From Streptomyces sp. NBC_01016 (GTDB lineage Bacteria; Actinomycetota; Actinomycetes; Streptomycetales; Streptomycetaceae), in contig NZ_JAPEOQ010000001.1 of assembly GCF_026341035.1 (NCBI RefSeq), positions 1,550,001 through 1,614,000 of the forward strand: a stretch of 64,000 nucleotides of DNA, read 5' to 3'. The notes under the pieces are model-generated. The model saw only the letters and a program-made list of their open reading frames with translations, was not told the DNA's origin and ran no database searches. Each line of letters starts with the position of its first letter. Positions within the stretch are counted from its first letter, which is position 1. Of the stretch, positions 1 through 11,470 are shown one piece after another. The translations under genes were made by a program, and so were the position numbers.

Positions 1-423
1 CGCGTCCGTCTCGGCCCGGACGTTGGGGATCACGGGGAGCAGGACCATGCGGACGGCCGGGTTCGCGCGGCGGGCCTCGGCGATGAAGAGGCGCAGGTTC
101 TCCGCCGTCTGTTCGGCGTCGGTGTAGAAGCCGAGGTCTATCAGACCGAGGGAGACGAGGAGGACGTCCGCGCGGGCGTCGGTCACCGCCTCCGCGATCG
201 CGGGCGCCATGTGCTGCCAGCCCTCGCCCCAGCCGGCGAGGTGGTGCTGCGGGAAGTCAGGGTCCGCGTACGCGTGGCTGTCGCTGTACAGGGCGGTGCG
301 GGGGCCGACCAGCGCGTGCGGGACCGAACGGGCGCGCAGATGCTGCCAGAAGCGCAGGCGCCAGGTGTGCTCCCCGGCGCTCCCAATGGTCATCGAGTCG
401 CCGACCGGCATGAACCTGAGCAT
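1..423 (-). CDS. SGNH/GDSL-type hydrolase, N-terminal part
   Basis: The gene runs off the left edge, so only the first 141 or so codons are visible. The predicted start ATG at 423 gives MLRFMPVGDSMTIGS, with the GDS nucleophile motif of SGNH hydrolases at residues 8-10. A later stretch, LLVSLGLIDLGFY, sits where the family's GxND block III is expected, but here Asn is replaced by Ile. An in-frame GTG at 444 is an alternative start; neither has a strong ribosome-binding site. Family members are esterases or lipases; the substrate cannot be read from this part. It is divergent from the secreted protein that starts at 492. Confidence 0.7.
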   Translation of the reverse strand, partial: MLRFMPVGDSMTIGSAGEHTWRLRFWQHLRARSVPHALVGPRTALYSDSHAYADPDFPQHHLAGWGEGWQHMAPAIAEAVTDARADVLLVSLGLIDLGFYTDAEQTAENLRLFIAEARRANPAVRMVLLPVIPNVRAETDA

Positions 424-491
424 CCGCTCATCATCGTCGATCACGCCGGGTGCGTGCGTGTGAGCCCCAACACGCCTGGCAAGCTGGGGGC

Positions 492-1490
492 ATGCGTGCG
501 TATCTGGGGGCGGCCGGGGTCGCCGCAGTCCTCCTTCTCGGCGCGGCTTCCGGTCCCGCGGTCGCCGACTCCCGTTCCGTCGGCTCCGACGGGTTCACGA
601 TCCAGGACCCGCGGATCACCGAGTCCAGCGGCCTTGCCGCCTCGCGCGCCCACCCGGGCATCTACTGGACGCACAACGACAGCGACGACGGCGCGTTCCT
701 GTTCGCGATCGACGGCCGGACCGGGAAGACCGTCGCCACGATCACGATGAGCGGTGTCGGTGCCCCGCGGGACGTCGAGGCGATCTCGATCGGCTCCGAC
801 GGGAACATCTACGTGGGCGACATCGGCGACAACCTCGGCGGCAAGTGGGACCACGTGTGGATCTACAAGCTGCCCGAGCCGAAGAAGCTCACCGACCAGA
901 CGGTGCGGGCCACCCAGTACGACGTGAAGTACGCGGACGGCCCGCGCAACGCCGAGGCGATGATGGTCCATCCGAAGACCGGGCGGGTCTACATCGTGGA
1001 GAAGGGCGACGACGGCGGCGGCCTGTACGAGGGTCCGGCCACGCTGAACCCCTCCGCCACCAACACCTTCAGCCGCGTCGCCGACATCGACCTGTGGGCG
1101 ACGGACGCCGCGTTCTCGCCCGACGGCAAACAGCTCGCCGTACGCGGCTACTTCGGCGGCGTCGCGTACAAGTGGAACGACGGGAAGCCCGAGCGCCAGG
1201 GCCAGTTGAGCGTGCCGATGCAGCCGCAGGGCGAGTCGGTGACCTACACGCCGGACGGGAAGACCCTGCTGTACGGGAGCGAGGGGCAGGGCAGCGAGGT
1301 GGAGCCCGTGGAGGTCGAGGGCGCGGGTGACTCGGGCGACGGCTCGAACTCGTCCTCCGATCAGGGTGGTTCGGGCAGCGGTGACGGCGGCAGCGCCTTC
1401 ACCGGCAAGGCCGGTGCGGTCGGTGCCGTCGTCGTCCTCATCCTGCTGTTCGGGCTCGGAAGGCTGTTCCGCCGCCCCAGGAACCGCTGA
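492..1490 (+). CDS. Secreted, C-terminally anchored beta-propeller-like protein
   Basis: A protein of 332 residues. Residues 1-25 form a signal peptide (short basic start, hydrophobic VAAVLLLGAA core, AVA cleavage motif). The middle has WD40/YVTN-like stretches such as GNIYVGDIGDN and FSPDGKQLAVRGY, which suggest an extracytoplasmic propeller. A Gly/Ser/Asp-rich linker precedes one hydrophobic helix near residues 307-324 and a basic RRPRNR tail, so the protein is probably held in the membrane by its C terminus. I chose ATG 492 because it begins directly with the signal peptide; a longer frame opens at 450. Function unknown; a role in surface binding or phytase-like esterase activity would be a guess. 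Confidence 0.75.
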   Translation: MRAYLGAAGVAAVLLLGAASGPAVADSRSVGSDGFTIQDPRITESSGLAASRAHPGIYWTHNDSDDGAFLFAIDGRTGKTVATITMSGVGAPRDVEAISIGSDGNIYVGDIGDNLGGKWDHVWIYKLPEPKKLTDQTVRATQYDVKYADGPRNAEAMMVHPKTGRVYIVEKGDDGGGLYEGPATLNPSATNTFSRVADIDLWATDAAFSPDGKQLAVRGYFGGVAYKWNDGKPERQGQLSVPMQPQGESVTYTPDGKTLLYGSEGQGSEVEPVEVEGAGDSGDGSNSSSDQGGSGSGDGGSAFTGKAGAVGAVVVLILLFGLGRLFRRPRNR

Positions 1491-1531
1491 ACCACTCGAA
1501 GAACCGCTGAGTCACTGGAAGAGCCGCTGAA

Positions 1532-1942
1532 CTACTCGCCCAGTAGGCGCACTTCGTAGTGCAGCGTCCGGTCCCGCCGCACCTTGTGGGAGAGCGGCAC
1601 CGTGACGCCTTGCAGGATCGGGTGCTTGTGGCGGATGAGCGAGGCCGCGTGCCGGTCCTCCTCGCTGCCGCGGTCGAGGAGGCGGACCCGCCCCTTGACG
1701 GGCGGCCCCGTGGGCGCGCCGCGCATCGTGGACGGCGCGAGCTCCACCTCCGGGTTGTTGCGCATCCGCTTGACCTTCCAGGCCTTGCCGAAGGTCCGGA
1801 AGTACGCGTGGTCGCCCTCGACCGCGAGGTTCACGGGAGTGCCGACACCGGTGCCGTCCCTCTTGTGGCTGGTGAGCAGGACGGCGTACTGCTTGACGAA
1901 CGGGGCGAGCGCGGGGCTCGGATCGGGCTTGTCAGTCGTCAT
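1532..1942 (-). CDS. PPOX-class F420-dependent oxidoreductase-like protein
   Basis: A protein of 136 residues with the split beta-barrel pattern of the pyridoxamine-phosphate-oxidase-like family: KQYAVLLTSHKRDGTGVGTPVNLAVEGDHAYFRT, then KVKRMRNNPEV and a GRVRLLD strand. Actinobacterial members of this size usually bind F420 or flavin. The size and order of strands fit a whole, single-domain protein. It starts 32 bp from the stop of the TetR gene on the same strand and could be cotranscribed with it. Substrate unknown. Confidence 0.75.
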   Translation of the reverse strand: MTTDKPDPSPALAPFVKQYAVLLTSHKRDGTGVGTPVNLAVEGDHAYFRTFGKAWKVKRMRNNPEVELAPSTMRGAPTGPPVKGRVRLLDRGSEEDRHAASLIRHKHPILQGVTVPLSHKVRRDRTLHYEVRLLGE

Positions 1943-1973
1943 ACGTCCATGAATGCACCGCTTCGGTGTTCTG

Positions 1974-2765
1974 TCACGACTTGCCGCGTGCCGCGACGAG
2001 GACGTCGAGCCCGTCCAGGATCCGCTGGAGCCCGAACTCGAAGTGGTCGAAGCCGGGGGCGAACGTGTCCTCGGACAGGGACGCCATCACCGGGTAGCGG
2101 CCACTGGTCATCGCGGCCTCCAGGGCGGGGCTCTGCGCCTCCCAGAACGCGGCGTCCGTCATGCCCGACGTCGTCTCCGCCTCCTGCTCGTAGACGCGGG
2201 TGCGCGCGACCCCTGACACGTATCCGTCGACCATGACCAGGACGGAGAGCAGCTCCGGATCGGTGAGGCCCATCGGCTTGATGCGGGCCATCATCTTCTC
2301 CATGCCGGACAGCGCGCCGGGGCCGAGCACGGGCCGGGCCTGGTTGACCTGGAGCAGCCAGGGGTGGCGCTGGTAGAGGGCGAGGGTCTCGCGGGCCATC
2401 GTGGCGACGGCGGCCCGCCAGCTCCCGTCGCCGAGCGCGGCCGGGTCCTCGTGCGGGGTCTGCACCCGGTCCAGCATCAGGTCGAGCAGCTCGGCCTTGC
2501 CCGGCACGTACCGGTACAGCGACATGGTGCCGGTGCCCAGGTCGGTGGCGAGCCGGCGCATCGAGACGGCGCCGATCCCCTCGGCGTCCGCGACCTCGAC
2601 CGCGGCCTCGACGATCCGGTCGAGCGAGAGCGCGGGCTTCGGCCCCCGGCTCGGCCTGGCCCCCGTGCCCCACAGCAGCTCCATGCTGCGCCGGATGTCG
2701 CCGCTGCCGGAGGTCTCGGCGCTGCTGTTCGTGCCCTGGGTGCCGCTCGGGGTGCCGCTCGTCAT
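1974..2765 (-). CDS. TetR-family repressor of the adjacent DrrAB-type exporter
   Basis: A repressor of about 263 residues counted from ATG 2765 ([11 protein letters not shown]). The N-terminal helix-turn-helix is [32 protein letters not shown] and the C-terminal half resembles the TetR_C domain of the tetracycline-repressor branch. An ATG at 2834 would give a longer protein but it would place the operators inside the gene, so I prefer 2765. It is divergent from the exporter, with two near-identical palindromes between them at 2797-2832, so it very likely represses both itself and the exporter until a drug binds. Confidence 0.85.
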   Translation of the reverse strand: MTSGTPSGTQGTNSSAETSGSGDIRRSMELLWGTGARPSRGPKPALSLDRIVEAAVEVADAEGIGAVSMRRLATDLGTGTMSLYRYVPGKAELLDLMLDRVQTPHEDPAALGDGSWRAAVATMARETLALYQRHPWLLQVNQARPVLGPGALSGMEKMMARIKPMGLTDPELLSVLVMVDGYVSGVARTRVYEQEAETTSGMTDAAFWEAQSPALEAAMTSGRYPVMASLSEDTFAPGFDHFEFGLQRILDGLDVLVAARGKS

Positions 2766-2796
2766 GGGGCTCAGCGTAAACCTCTGGCGAAAAACT

Positions 2797-2832
2797 GAGT
2801 ACGGTGTACTCTCATTTGGGTACGGCGTACTC
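2797..2832. promoter_or_regulatory. Paired TetR operators
   Basis: Two 15-bp palindromes: GAGTACGGTGTACTC at 2797-2811 (perfect outside the 3-bp centre) and GGGTACGGCGTACTC at 2818-2832 (one arm mismatch). Their centres are 21 bp apart, two helical turns, so two dimers would lie on the same DNA face. They fill the gap between the divergent TetR and exporter genes, the expected place for autoregulation. Confidence 0.75.
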
Positions 2833-2881
2833 ATTTTGCGGAGGGGTGGGTGTTCCGATGGCGACGTGCGGAGGAGAAGCC

Positions 2882-3832
2882 GTGACCGACGGGGATCACG
2901 ATCACGCGGTGCGGGCCGAGGGGCTCGTGAAGCGGTACGGGGACAAGCGCGCGCTCGACGGGTTCGACCTGACCGTGCGGCGCGGCACGGTGCACGGCCT
3001 GCTCGGGCCGAACGGGGCGGGGAAGACGACAGCGGTGCGCGTGCTCGCCACGCTGCTGAAGTTCGACGAGGGGCGGGCCGAGGTCGGCGGCGTGGACGTG
3101 GCCTCCCGGTCGCGTCAGGTGCGCCGCCGCATCGGGCTCACCGGTCAGTACGCGGCGGTGGACGAGGTGCTCACGGGGCGGCAGAACCTGGAGATGTTCG
3201 GCCGGCTCTTCCACCTCGGCGGGCGCCGGGCGAGGGTGCGGGCGGCCGAACTGCTCGACCAGTTCGGGCTCGCGGACGCGGGCGACAAGGGCGTCGACGA
3301 GTACAGCGGCGGCATGCGGCGCCGGCTCGACCTCGCGGCGTCCATGATCCTCACCCCGGACGTGCTGTTCCTGGACGAGCCGACGACCGGGCTCGACCCG
3401 CGCGGCCGGGGCGAGGTCTGGGAGAGCGTCAGGGAGTTGGTGGCGGCGGGCACGACGGTCCTGCTCACCACCCAGTATCTGGAGGAGGCCGACAGGCTGG
3501 CCTCGCGGATCACCGTCATCGACCAGGGGCGGGCCATAGCCGACGACACCCCCGAGGGGCTCAAGCGGTCCGTCGGCGGGGACCGGGTCGAGGTCGTGCT
3601 GGCGGAGTCGGTCGACCTGCCGCGCGCCGCGAAGATCCTCGCCCGGAGCGGTGTGGAACCGGTCGTCGACGAGGAGGCCCTGCGGGTGCACGCGCCGGTC
3701 GCCGACCGGGTCGCCGCGCTCACGGACGCCGCGCGGGCGCTCCAGGACGAGGGCGTCGCCGTCGAGGACATCGGACTGCGCAGGCCGAGCCTCGACGATG
3801 TGTTCCTGCAACTGACGGGGAGGGCCGCGTGA
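2882..3832 (+). CDS. DrrA-type ABC exporter ATPase
   Basis: ATPase subunit of a two-gene ABC-2 exporter. It has Walker [10 protein letters not shown], signature YSGGMRRRL, Walker [13 protein letters not shown] and the Q-loop region [13 protein letters not shown] typical of the daunorubicin-resistance (DrrA) branch, plus a C-terminal extension of about 90 residues. GTG 2882 is preceded by GAGGAG at 2871-2876, the best ribosome-binding site nearby; ATG 2858 is an alternative. The stop overlaps the permease start. Controlled by the divergent TetR repressor. The exported compound is unknown. Confidence 0.9.
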   Translation: MTDGDHDHAVRAEGLVKRYGDKRALDGFDLTVRRGTVHGLLGPNGAGKTTAVRVLATLLKFDEGRAEVGGVDVASRSRQVRRRIGLTGQYAAVDEVLTGRQNLEMFGRLFHLGGRRARVRAAELLDQFGLADAGDKGVDEYSGGMRRRLDLAASMILTPDVLFLDEPTTGLDPRGRGEVWESVRELVAAGTTVLLTTQYLEEADRLASRITVIDQGRAIADDTPEGLKRSVGGDRVEVVLAESVDLPRAAKILARSGVEPVVDEEALRVHAPVADRVAALTDAARALQDEGVAVEDIGLRRPSLDDVFLQLTGRAA

Positions 3833-4650
3833 TGAGCGGCGGTACGAGCGGCATGAGTGGCACGAGTGCCTACTGGGCGGTGGCCGACTGCTGGAACGTG
3901 GTCCGCCGGGGGCTCACCCACTACCAGCGCCAACCGGTCAACATCGCCTGGCAGTTGGGCTTCCCGATCCTGTCGGTGCTGCTGTACGGGTACGTCTTCG
4001 GCAGCGCGATGGTGGTGCCGGGCGGCGGGGACTACCGGGACTTCCTGATGCCGGGGATGTTCGCGATGACGATGGCCTTCGGCTTCATCAACACGGCGAC
4101 GCTCGTGGTGCACGACGCGACGAAGGGGGTCATCGACCGGTTCCGCTCGATGCCGATGGCGCCGTCGGCGGTGGTGTCGGGGCGCGGGGTCACCGATCTG
4201 CTGGTCGCCTGCGCGGAGTTGGCGATCCTGATGCTGACGGCGCTCGCGATCGGCTGGCGCCCGGACGGCGGGGTCATGGGCGGGCTCGCGGCGTTCGCGC
4301 TGCTGCTGTGGCTGAGGTTCGCGCTGATCTGGCTGGGGGTGTGGCTGGGCCTGATGGTTCCGAACCCGGAGGCGGCGGGCGGTCTTTTCGCGGTCGCCTT
4401 CCCGCTGACGATGATCTCCAGCATCTTCGTCGCGCCGCAGCTGATGCCGGATTGGCTGGGGGCGGTGGCGGCGTGGAACCCGATCTCGTCGACGGTCGCG
4501 GCGTCCCGTGAGCTCTTCGGCACGCCGGTCGGGGCGGGGGATTCCTGGGTGGAGCAGAACGCGGTGCTGATGGCCCTGGTGTGGCCGGTGGTGCTCACGG
4601 CGGTGTTCCTGCCGCTTGCCGTCCGGCGGTTCCAGCGGTTGAGCCGTTGA
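3832..4650 (+). CDS. DrrB-type ABC-2 exporter permease
   Basis: A membrane protein of 272 residues with about six hydrophobic segments (for example [19 protein letters not shown] and [19 protein letters not shown]) and the ABC-2 permease motif region [27 protein letters not shown]. The ATG overlaps the stop of the ATPase gene by one base (TGATG), so the two subunits should be translationally coupled and form an efflux pump. It converges on serC. Confidence 0.9.
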   Translation: MSGGTSGMSGTSAYWAVADCWNVVRRGLTHYQRQPVNIAWQLGFPILSVLLYGYVFGSAMVVPGGGDYRDFLMPGMFAMTMAFGFINTATLVVHDATKGVIDRFRSMPMAPSAVVSGRGVTDLLVACAELAILMLTALAIGWRPDGGVMGGLAAFALLLWLRFALIWLGVWLGLMVPNPEAAGGLFAVAFPLTMISSIFVAPQLMPDWLGAVAAWNPISSTVAASRELFGTPVGAGDSWVEQNAVLMALVWPVVLTAVFLPLAVRRFQRLSR

Positions 4651-4679
4651 CCGGCACCGGGGTTGTTGACCGGCACCGG
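4646..4679 (+). repeat. 15-bp direct repeat at the permease stop
   Basis: GTTGACCGGCACCGG occurs at 4646-4660 and again at 4665-4679. The first copy contains the TGA stop of the permease gene. It looks like a local tandem duplication with 4 bp between copies. Confidence 0.7.
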
Positions 4680-4680
4680 C

Positions 4681-4750
4681 GTTGCGGCCACGGGGCTCTG
4701 CCCCGGACCCCGCTCCTCAATCGCCGGAGGGGCTTGAGGAGCGGGGGTTT
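4681..4750 (+). repeat. Dispersed GC repeat, copy A
   Basis: Holds the core GGGGCTCTGCCCCGGACCCCG followed by CTCCTCAATCGCCGGAGGGG. GGGGCTCTGCCCC is a small hairpin and the CTCCTCAATCGCCGGAGGGGCTTGAGGAG part is another. It lies between the convergent permease and serC genes, where it could end transcription from both sides. Similar copies are at about 19121, 22673, 33252, 41454, 41527 and 44883. Confidence 0.8.
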
Positions 4751-4753
4751 GGG

Positions 4754-5974
<1,221 letters not shown>

Positions 5975-6835
5975 TCAAGGCCCCGCGACCTCGTGGGCCA
6001 GCGCGATCAGGTCCGGGACGGACGGATGGCCGGGGCCCTGGCGGCGGACCAGGAGGACGGGGAGGTCGGGGGCGTCGGTGAGGGGGACGTAGGTGACACC
6101 GGGGTACGGGTGCATGCCCACGGTCGCCGTCGACGTGACGCCCACCGCCCGGTCCGCGGCGATCGCGGCGAGCCAGTCGTCGGTGTTGGCGACGGTGAGC
6201 GTCGAGGTGGGGCGTTCGGCGGGCGGCCACAGTTCGAGGGAGGTCGTGCCGGAGACCGTGTTCAGGGCGATGACCTGGTCGCTGAGGTCGGCGAGCGCGA
6301 GGCGCCGGTGGCGGGCGAGCGGACTGTCGGACGGCACCGCCGCCACCCGCGCCTCCAAGTGCAGCAGTTCGGTGACGAGGCCCGGGGTGTCGACGGGGCC
6401 GCGCAGGAGGGCGAGGTCGACGGCGCCGCGCGTGAGCCCTGCCGTGCGGTCGTCGACGCGCAGCAGTTCGAGCGGGACCTCCGGGTGGGCGCGCCGCCAG
6501 CGGCGCAGCAGCGGCGTCGTGAACTCGCCCGCCGCCGACCAGGCGTGGCCCAGGCGCAGTGGGCGGTGCGGGGCGCGGGCGGCGGCGAGCGCGTCCTCGA
6601 ACGCGGCGACGGCGACGGCCGCCTTCTCGTGGAACGAGCGCCCCTCGGGGGTGAGGTCGAGGTGATGGGTGGAGCGGTCCACGAGCCGTACGCCGAGCGT
6701 GTCCTCCAGGGCGGCGAGGGTGCGTGAGACGACCGGCTGGCTCAGGCCGAGGCGCGCGGCGGCGCGGGTGACGCTGCGCTCCTCGGCGACGGCGAGGAAG
6801 CAGCGCAGGTGGCGCAGCTCCGGTTCCCTGCTCAT
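5975..6835 (-). CDS. LysR-family transcriptional regulator
   Basis: A regulator of 286 residues. The winged helix-turn-helix is at the N terminus (LRHLRCFLAVAEERSVTRAAARLGLSQ, then PVVSRTLAALEDTLGVRLVDR), followed by the periplasmic-binding-like effector domain. It is divergent from the EamA transporter, so the transporter is the probable target. The intergenic region holds an exact 15-bp tandem duplication at 6981-7010. Confidence 0.9.
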   Translation of the reverse strand: MSREPELRHLRCFLAVAEERSVTRAAARLGLSQPVVSRTLAALEDTLGVRLVDRSTHHLDLTPEGRSFHEKAAVAVAAFEDALAAARAPHRPLRLGHAWSAAGEFTTPLLRRWRRAHPEVPLELLRVDDRTAGLTRGAVDLALLRGPVDTPGLVTELLHLEARVAAVPSDSPLARHRRLALADLSDQVIALNTVSGTTSLELWPPAERPTSTLTVANTDDWLAAIAADRAVGVTSTATVGMHPYPGVTYVPLTDAPDLPVLLVRRQGPGHPSVPDLIALAHEVAGP

Positions 6836-6980
6836 GCGCGTTCCCTGCTCATGTGCGTCCCTTGGTCATGTGCGCGGAGCATAACGGGAGCGCAGAAAGT
6901 ATTTCACGGGGCATGCCGGACGGATCTAGCGTGAAGGTTCAAGGCGGTTCCGGAGTTCAGTAGACTGTCCGGCGCTGTCC

Positions 6981-7010
6981 AACGTATTGCACTCAAACGT
7001 ATTGCACTCA
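6981..7010 (+). repeat. Perfect 15-bp tandem duplication in the LysR/EamA promoter region
   Basis: AACGTATTGCACTCA is present twice with no gap (6981-6995 and 6996-7010), immediately before the ribosome-binding site (GAGGGGG) of the EamA gene. It is unusually AT-rich for this genome and may be part of the promoter or a LysR binding region. Confidence 0.7.
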
Positions 7011-7024
7011 AGAGGGGGTGGACC

Positions 7025-7984
7025 GTGAGCGGCCCGCAGACCGAACCCGTGGCCGTGGCGCATGATGCCGCCCCGGCCGTGACCGCGAGCGCCGGCGCGG
7101 AGCCGTCCCGCCGCGGCTCGCTGGGCCCGGTCGGCCTGGTCCTCGCGGGGTGCATCTCGGTGCAGTTCGGCGCGGCGCTCGCGGTGAGCCTGATGCCGCG
7201 CGCCGGAGCGATCGGCGTCGTCACCCTCCGCCTCGTCGTGGCGGCCGTGGTCATGCTCGTCGTCTGCCGCCCCAAGCTGCGCGGCCACTCGCGGTCCGAC
7301 TGGGGCACGGTCGTCGCCTTCGGCATCGCCATGGGCGGTATGAACCTGCTCTTCTACCAGGCGGCGGCCCGTATCCCGCTCGGCATCGCGGTCACCTTCG
7401 AGGTGCTCGGCCCGCTCGCCCTCTCGGTCTTCGCCTCCCGCCGTCTCGTCAACGTCCTGTGGGCGGGGCTCGCGCTGTGCGGCGTGTTCCTGCTCGGCGG
7501 GGCGGGGGACGGGATCGGCAGCCTGGACCTGGCCGGTGTGGGCTTCGCGGTCGCGGCCGGCGCCTGCTGGGCGACGTACATCATCTTCAGTGCCCGCACG
7601 GGCCGCCGCTTCCCGCAGGCCGACGGGCTCGCGCTCGCGATGGTGGTCGCGGCGGTGCTCTGCCTGCCGCTCGGCATCGCGACGGCGGGCCCGAAGCTGA
7701 TCGACCCGGTGACCCTCGGCCTCGGCGCGGCCGTCGCGGTCATGTCCTCGGTCCTCCCGTACACCCTCGAACTCGTCGCGCTGCGCCGCCTGCCCGCGTC
7801 CACGTTCGCGGTGATGATGAGCCTCGAACCGGCGGTCGCCGCGCTCTCCGGCTTCCTCGTCCTGAGCCAGGACCTGGCCTGGGCGGAAGTCCTGGCCATC
7901 ACCCTCGTCATCGCGGCGAGCATGGGTGCGGTGCGGACGCAGGTGGGCCGGAGGAAGGACCCCGCGGTCGTCCTGCACGAGTGA
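7025..7984 (+). CDS. EamA/RhtA-type inner-membrane exporter
   Basis: A membrane protein of 319 residues with about ten transmembrane helices arranged as two EamA repeats. The pieces AARIPLGIAVTFEVLGPLAL in the first half and LRRLPASTFAVMMSLEPAVA in the second are diagnostic of the RhtA (threonine/homoserine exporter) branch of the drug/metabolite superfamily. GTG 7025 follows a good GAGGGGG ribosome-binding site. Probably an amino-acid or metabolite exporter under the divergent LysR regulator. Confidence 0.88.
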   Translation: MSGPQTEPVAVAHDAAPAVTASAGAEPSRRGSLGPVGLVLAGCISVQFGAALAVSLMPRAGAIGVVTLRLVVAAVVMLVVCRPKLRGHSRSDWGTVVAFGIAMGGMNLLFYQAAARIPLGIAVTFEVLGPLALSVFASRRLVNVLWAGLALCGVFLLGGAGDGIGSLDLAGVGFAVAAGACWATYIIFSARTGRRFPQADGLALAMVVAAVLCLPLGIATAGPKLIDPVTLGLGAAVAVMSSVLPYTLELVALRRLPASTFAVMMSLEPAVAALSGFLVLSQDLAWAEVLAITLVIAASMGAVRTQVGRRKDPAVVLHE

Positions 7985-7987
7985 CGG

Positions 7988-8617
7988 TCACTGCTTGCCG
8001 GTGCCGACCGGGTCGACGGAGACCTTGGTCTCCGTGTCGGCGGAGACCGGGAGGTTGAGGTCGACCTTCAGGGACGTGGAGTGGGTCTCGTTGGGCGGGG
8101 TGACGTCGATGCTGGAGACGTTCACGCCGGAACCGCCGGAGTTGTTCGGCGGGTAGTGGAGGGTGAAGCGGGTCGTTTCGCCGTTGCCGAGGACGACGGA
8201 CGGGGACGACAGGTTGCTGCGCTGGGCGCTCAGCGGGCCGGAGGCCTCCTCGGAGCGGAGGTCGACGCCCGGAAAGCCCTTGAGGGAGCAGGCGTCGCTG
8301 GTGTTCCGCATGCTGACTATGAGCGTGCCCTCGCCCATGCCGTGCGCGGAGTCGAACGCGAGGTTCGCGGTCTTGCACGGGCCGGTGTTGATCTGACCGT
8401 GGCCGGTGCCCTCGGCGGCCTTCGTGGAGTCGCCGGTGTCCGAGGCGTTCTTGCCGGAGGCCTGGCTGTTGCCGCCGGAGGACGAGGAGGACGAGGAGGA
8501 GGCGGCGGACGAGTCGTCGTTCGTGCCCGCGGCGGAGTCATCGTTGCCCTGGCAGGCGGTGAGCGAGAGGCCCGCGGCGAGGGCGACGGCGGCGAGGGTG
8601 AGCTTGCGAGCACGCAT
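7988..8617 (-). CDS. DUF4232 lipoprotein
   Basis: A lipoprotein of 209 residues. Signal peptide MRARKLTLAAVALAAGLSLTAC with lipobox LTAC and lipidated Cys22, then a low-complexity Asp/Ser linker with a run of serines, then a C-terminal beta-rich domain with the DUF4232 features TGPCKTANLAFD, LIVSMRNTSDACSLKGFPG and TRFTLHYPPNNSGG. It would be anchored on the outer face of the membrane. It converges on the EamA gene with 3 bp between the stops. Function unknown. Confidence 0.85.
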   Translation of the reverse strand: MRARKLTLAAVALAAGLSLTACQGNDDSAAGTNDDSSAASSSSSSSSGGNSQASGKNASDTGDSTKAAEGTGHGQINTGPCKTANLAFDSAHGMGEGTLIVSMRNTSDACSLKGFPGVDLRSEEASGPLSAQRSNLSSPSVVLGNGETTRFTLHYPPNNSGGSGVNVSSIDVTPPNETHSTSLKVDLNLPVSADTETKVSVDPVGTGKQ

Positions 8618-8638
8618 GGTTTTCGTCCTTAACTTGGC

Positions 8639-8698
8639 GGCCGGTAATTCGTAGGTCGGTAATTCGTGGGTCGGTAACTCGTGGGTCGGTTCGGGTTA
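8639..8698 (-). repeat. Four 15-bp tandem units upstream of the DUF4232 gene
   Basis: Units GGCCGGTAATTCGTA, GGTCGGTAATTCGTG, GGTCGGTAACTCGTG and the more diverged GGTCGGTTCGGGTTA follow one another without gaps, 22 bp upstream of the lipoprotein start codon. Period and position suggest repeated binding sites or a promoter duplication. Confidence 0.75.
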
Positions 8699-8873
8699 CT
8701 GATCAGCAGGACCCGCCGGGGCCACGAATCGTTCCGCCTTACCGCCGCCTTATACATGGCTGTTACATATGACTGGGAGACCGTCATCGCTGGGACAGTT
8801 CCGTGACCTGGGGGATCTTGAACTCTCCGGTTGGCGGGGCTATTTCGCCCGTCACGCGCGACGCATTTTCCAT

Positions 8874-8887
8874 GCAAGCATGCTTGC
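8874..8887. promoter_or_regulatory. 14-bp palindrome before the acyl-CoA carboxylase operon
   Basis: GCAAGCATGCTTGC is a perfect palindrome 68 bp upstream of the first gene of the operon. It is the best operator candidate for the TetR gene at the operon's far end (18523). The right arm is followed by a second TTG repeat. Confidence 0.6.
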
Positions 8888-8954
8888 TTGTTTCTTGGTC
8901 CACTGCCATGCTCCAGGCACGCCGCACACCGCCGTGCCCGGAGGGGAGCGCACC

Positions 8955-9745
8955 GTGTCCGAACCGTCCGCCGTGTTCGAGGACTTGCGGGACGAGAGCG
9001 AGGAACTCGACGGGATCGTGCGGGAGTTGAGCCCACAGCAGTGGGCCGCACCGACCCCCGCGCCCCGCTGGACCGTCGCCCACCAGATCGCCCATCTCGC
9101 CTGGACCGACCGCGCCGCCCTGCTCGCCATGAGCGACGCCGACGCCTTCGCGGGCGAGGTGGAGAAGGCGATCGCCGCGCCGGAGTCCTTCGTCGACGAA
9201 GGGGCCGAGGAAGGCGCCCGCCGGGACCCGGCCGTGCTGCTCGCCGACTGGCGGGAGGGGCGCGAGCGGCTGCAGAAGGTGCTGCGCGCCGCCGCGGCCG
9301 ACAAGACCCGGTTCCCCTGGTACGGCCCGCCGATGTCCGCCGCCTCCATGGCGACCGGCCGGCTGATGGAGACGTGGGCGCACGGTCAGGACATCGCCGA
9401 CGCCCTCGGGATCGTACGGACGCCCAGCGACCGGCTCCGGCACGTCGCCCGGATCGGCGTACGCGCGCGGAAGTTCGCCTTCGACGTGCACGGGGTCGCT
9501 GCGCCCGACGACGAGTTCCGCGTCGAACTCATGGCGCCGAGCGGCGAGTTGTGGACGTACGGGCCCGAGGAAGCAGGGCAGCGGGTCACCGGGACCGCCG
9601 TCGACTTCTGCCTCCTCGTCACCCAGCGCGCGCACCGGGCCGACGTCGACGTACGCGCCGAGGGCCCCGACGCCGACCGCTGGCTCGACATCGCGCAGGC
9701 CTTCGCCGGGCCACCGGGGAAGGGGCGCGCGCCGAAGGAGGCCCG

Positions 9746-9749
<4 letters not shown>
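8955..9749 (+). CDS. TIGR03084-like, maleylpyruvate-isomerase-fold metal-binding protein
   Basis: A protein of 264 residues from GTG 8955, which has GGAGGGGAG just upstream. The N-terminal half is a DinB/MDMPI helical bundle (WTVAHQIAHLAWTDR with the metal-ligand His pattern, and LMETWAHGQDIADALG carrying the second and third ligands). It matches the TIGR03084 family, which in actinobacteria accompanies the AtuA-like protein. It is the first gene of the operon and its stop overlaps the next start (ATGA). Biochemical role unknown. Confidence 0.82.

Positions 9750-11466
<1,717 letters not shown>

Positions 11467-11470
<4 letters not shown>

Noticed and set aside
2401..4650. 749-codon frame that includes the DrrB permease
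   Set aside because: Only the last 272 codons are a real protein; the rest is out of frame with the TetR and ATPase genes it crosses.
8639..8698. Short regular repeats as a CRISPR array
   Set aside because: Units are directly adjacent with no unique spacers and no cas genes are near.
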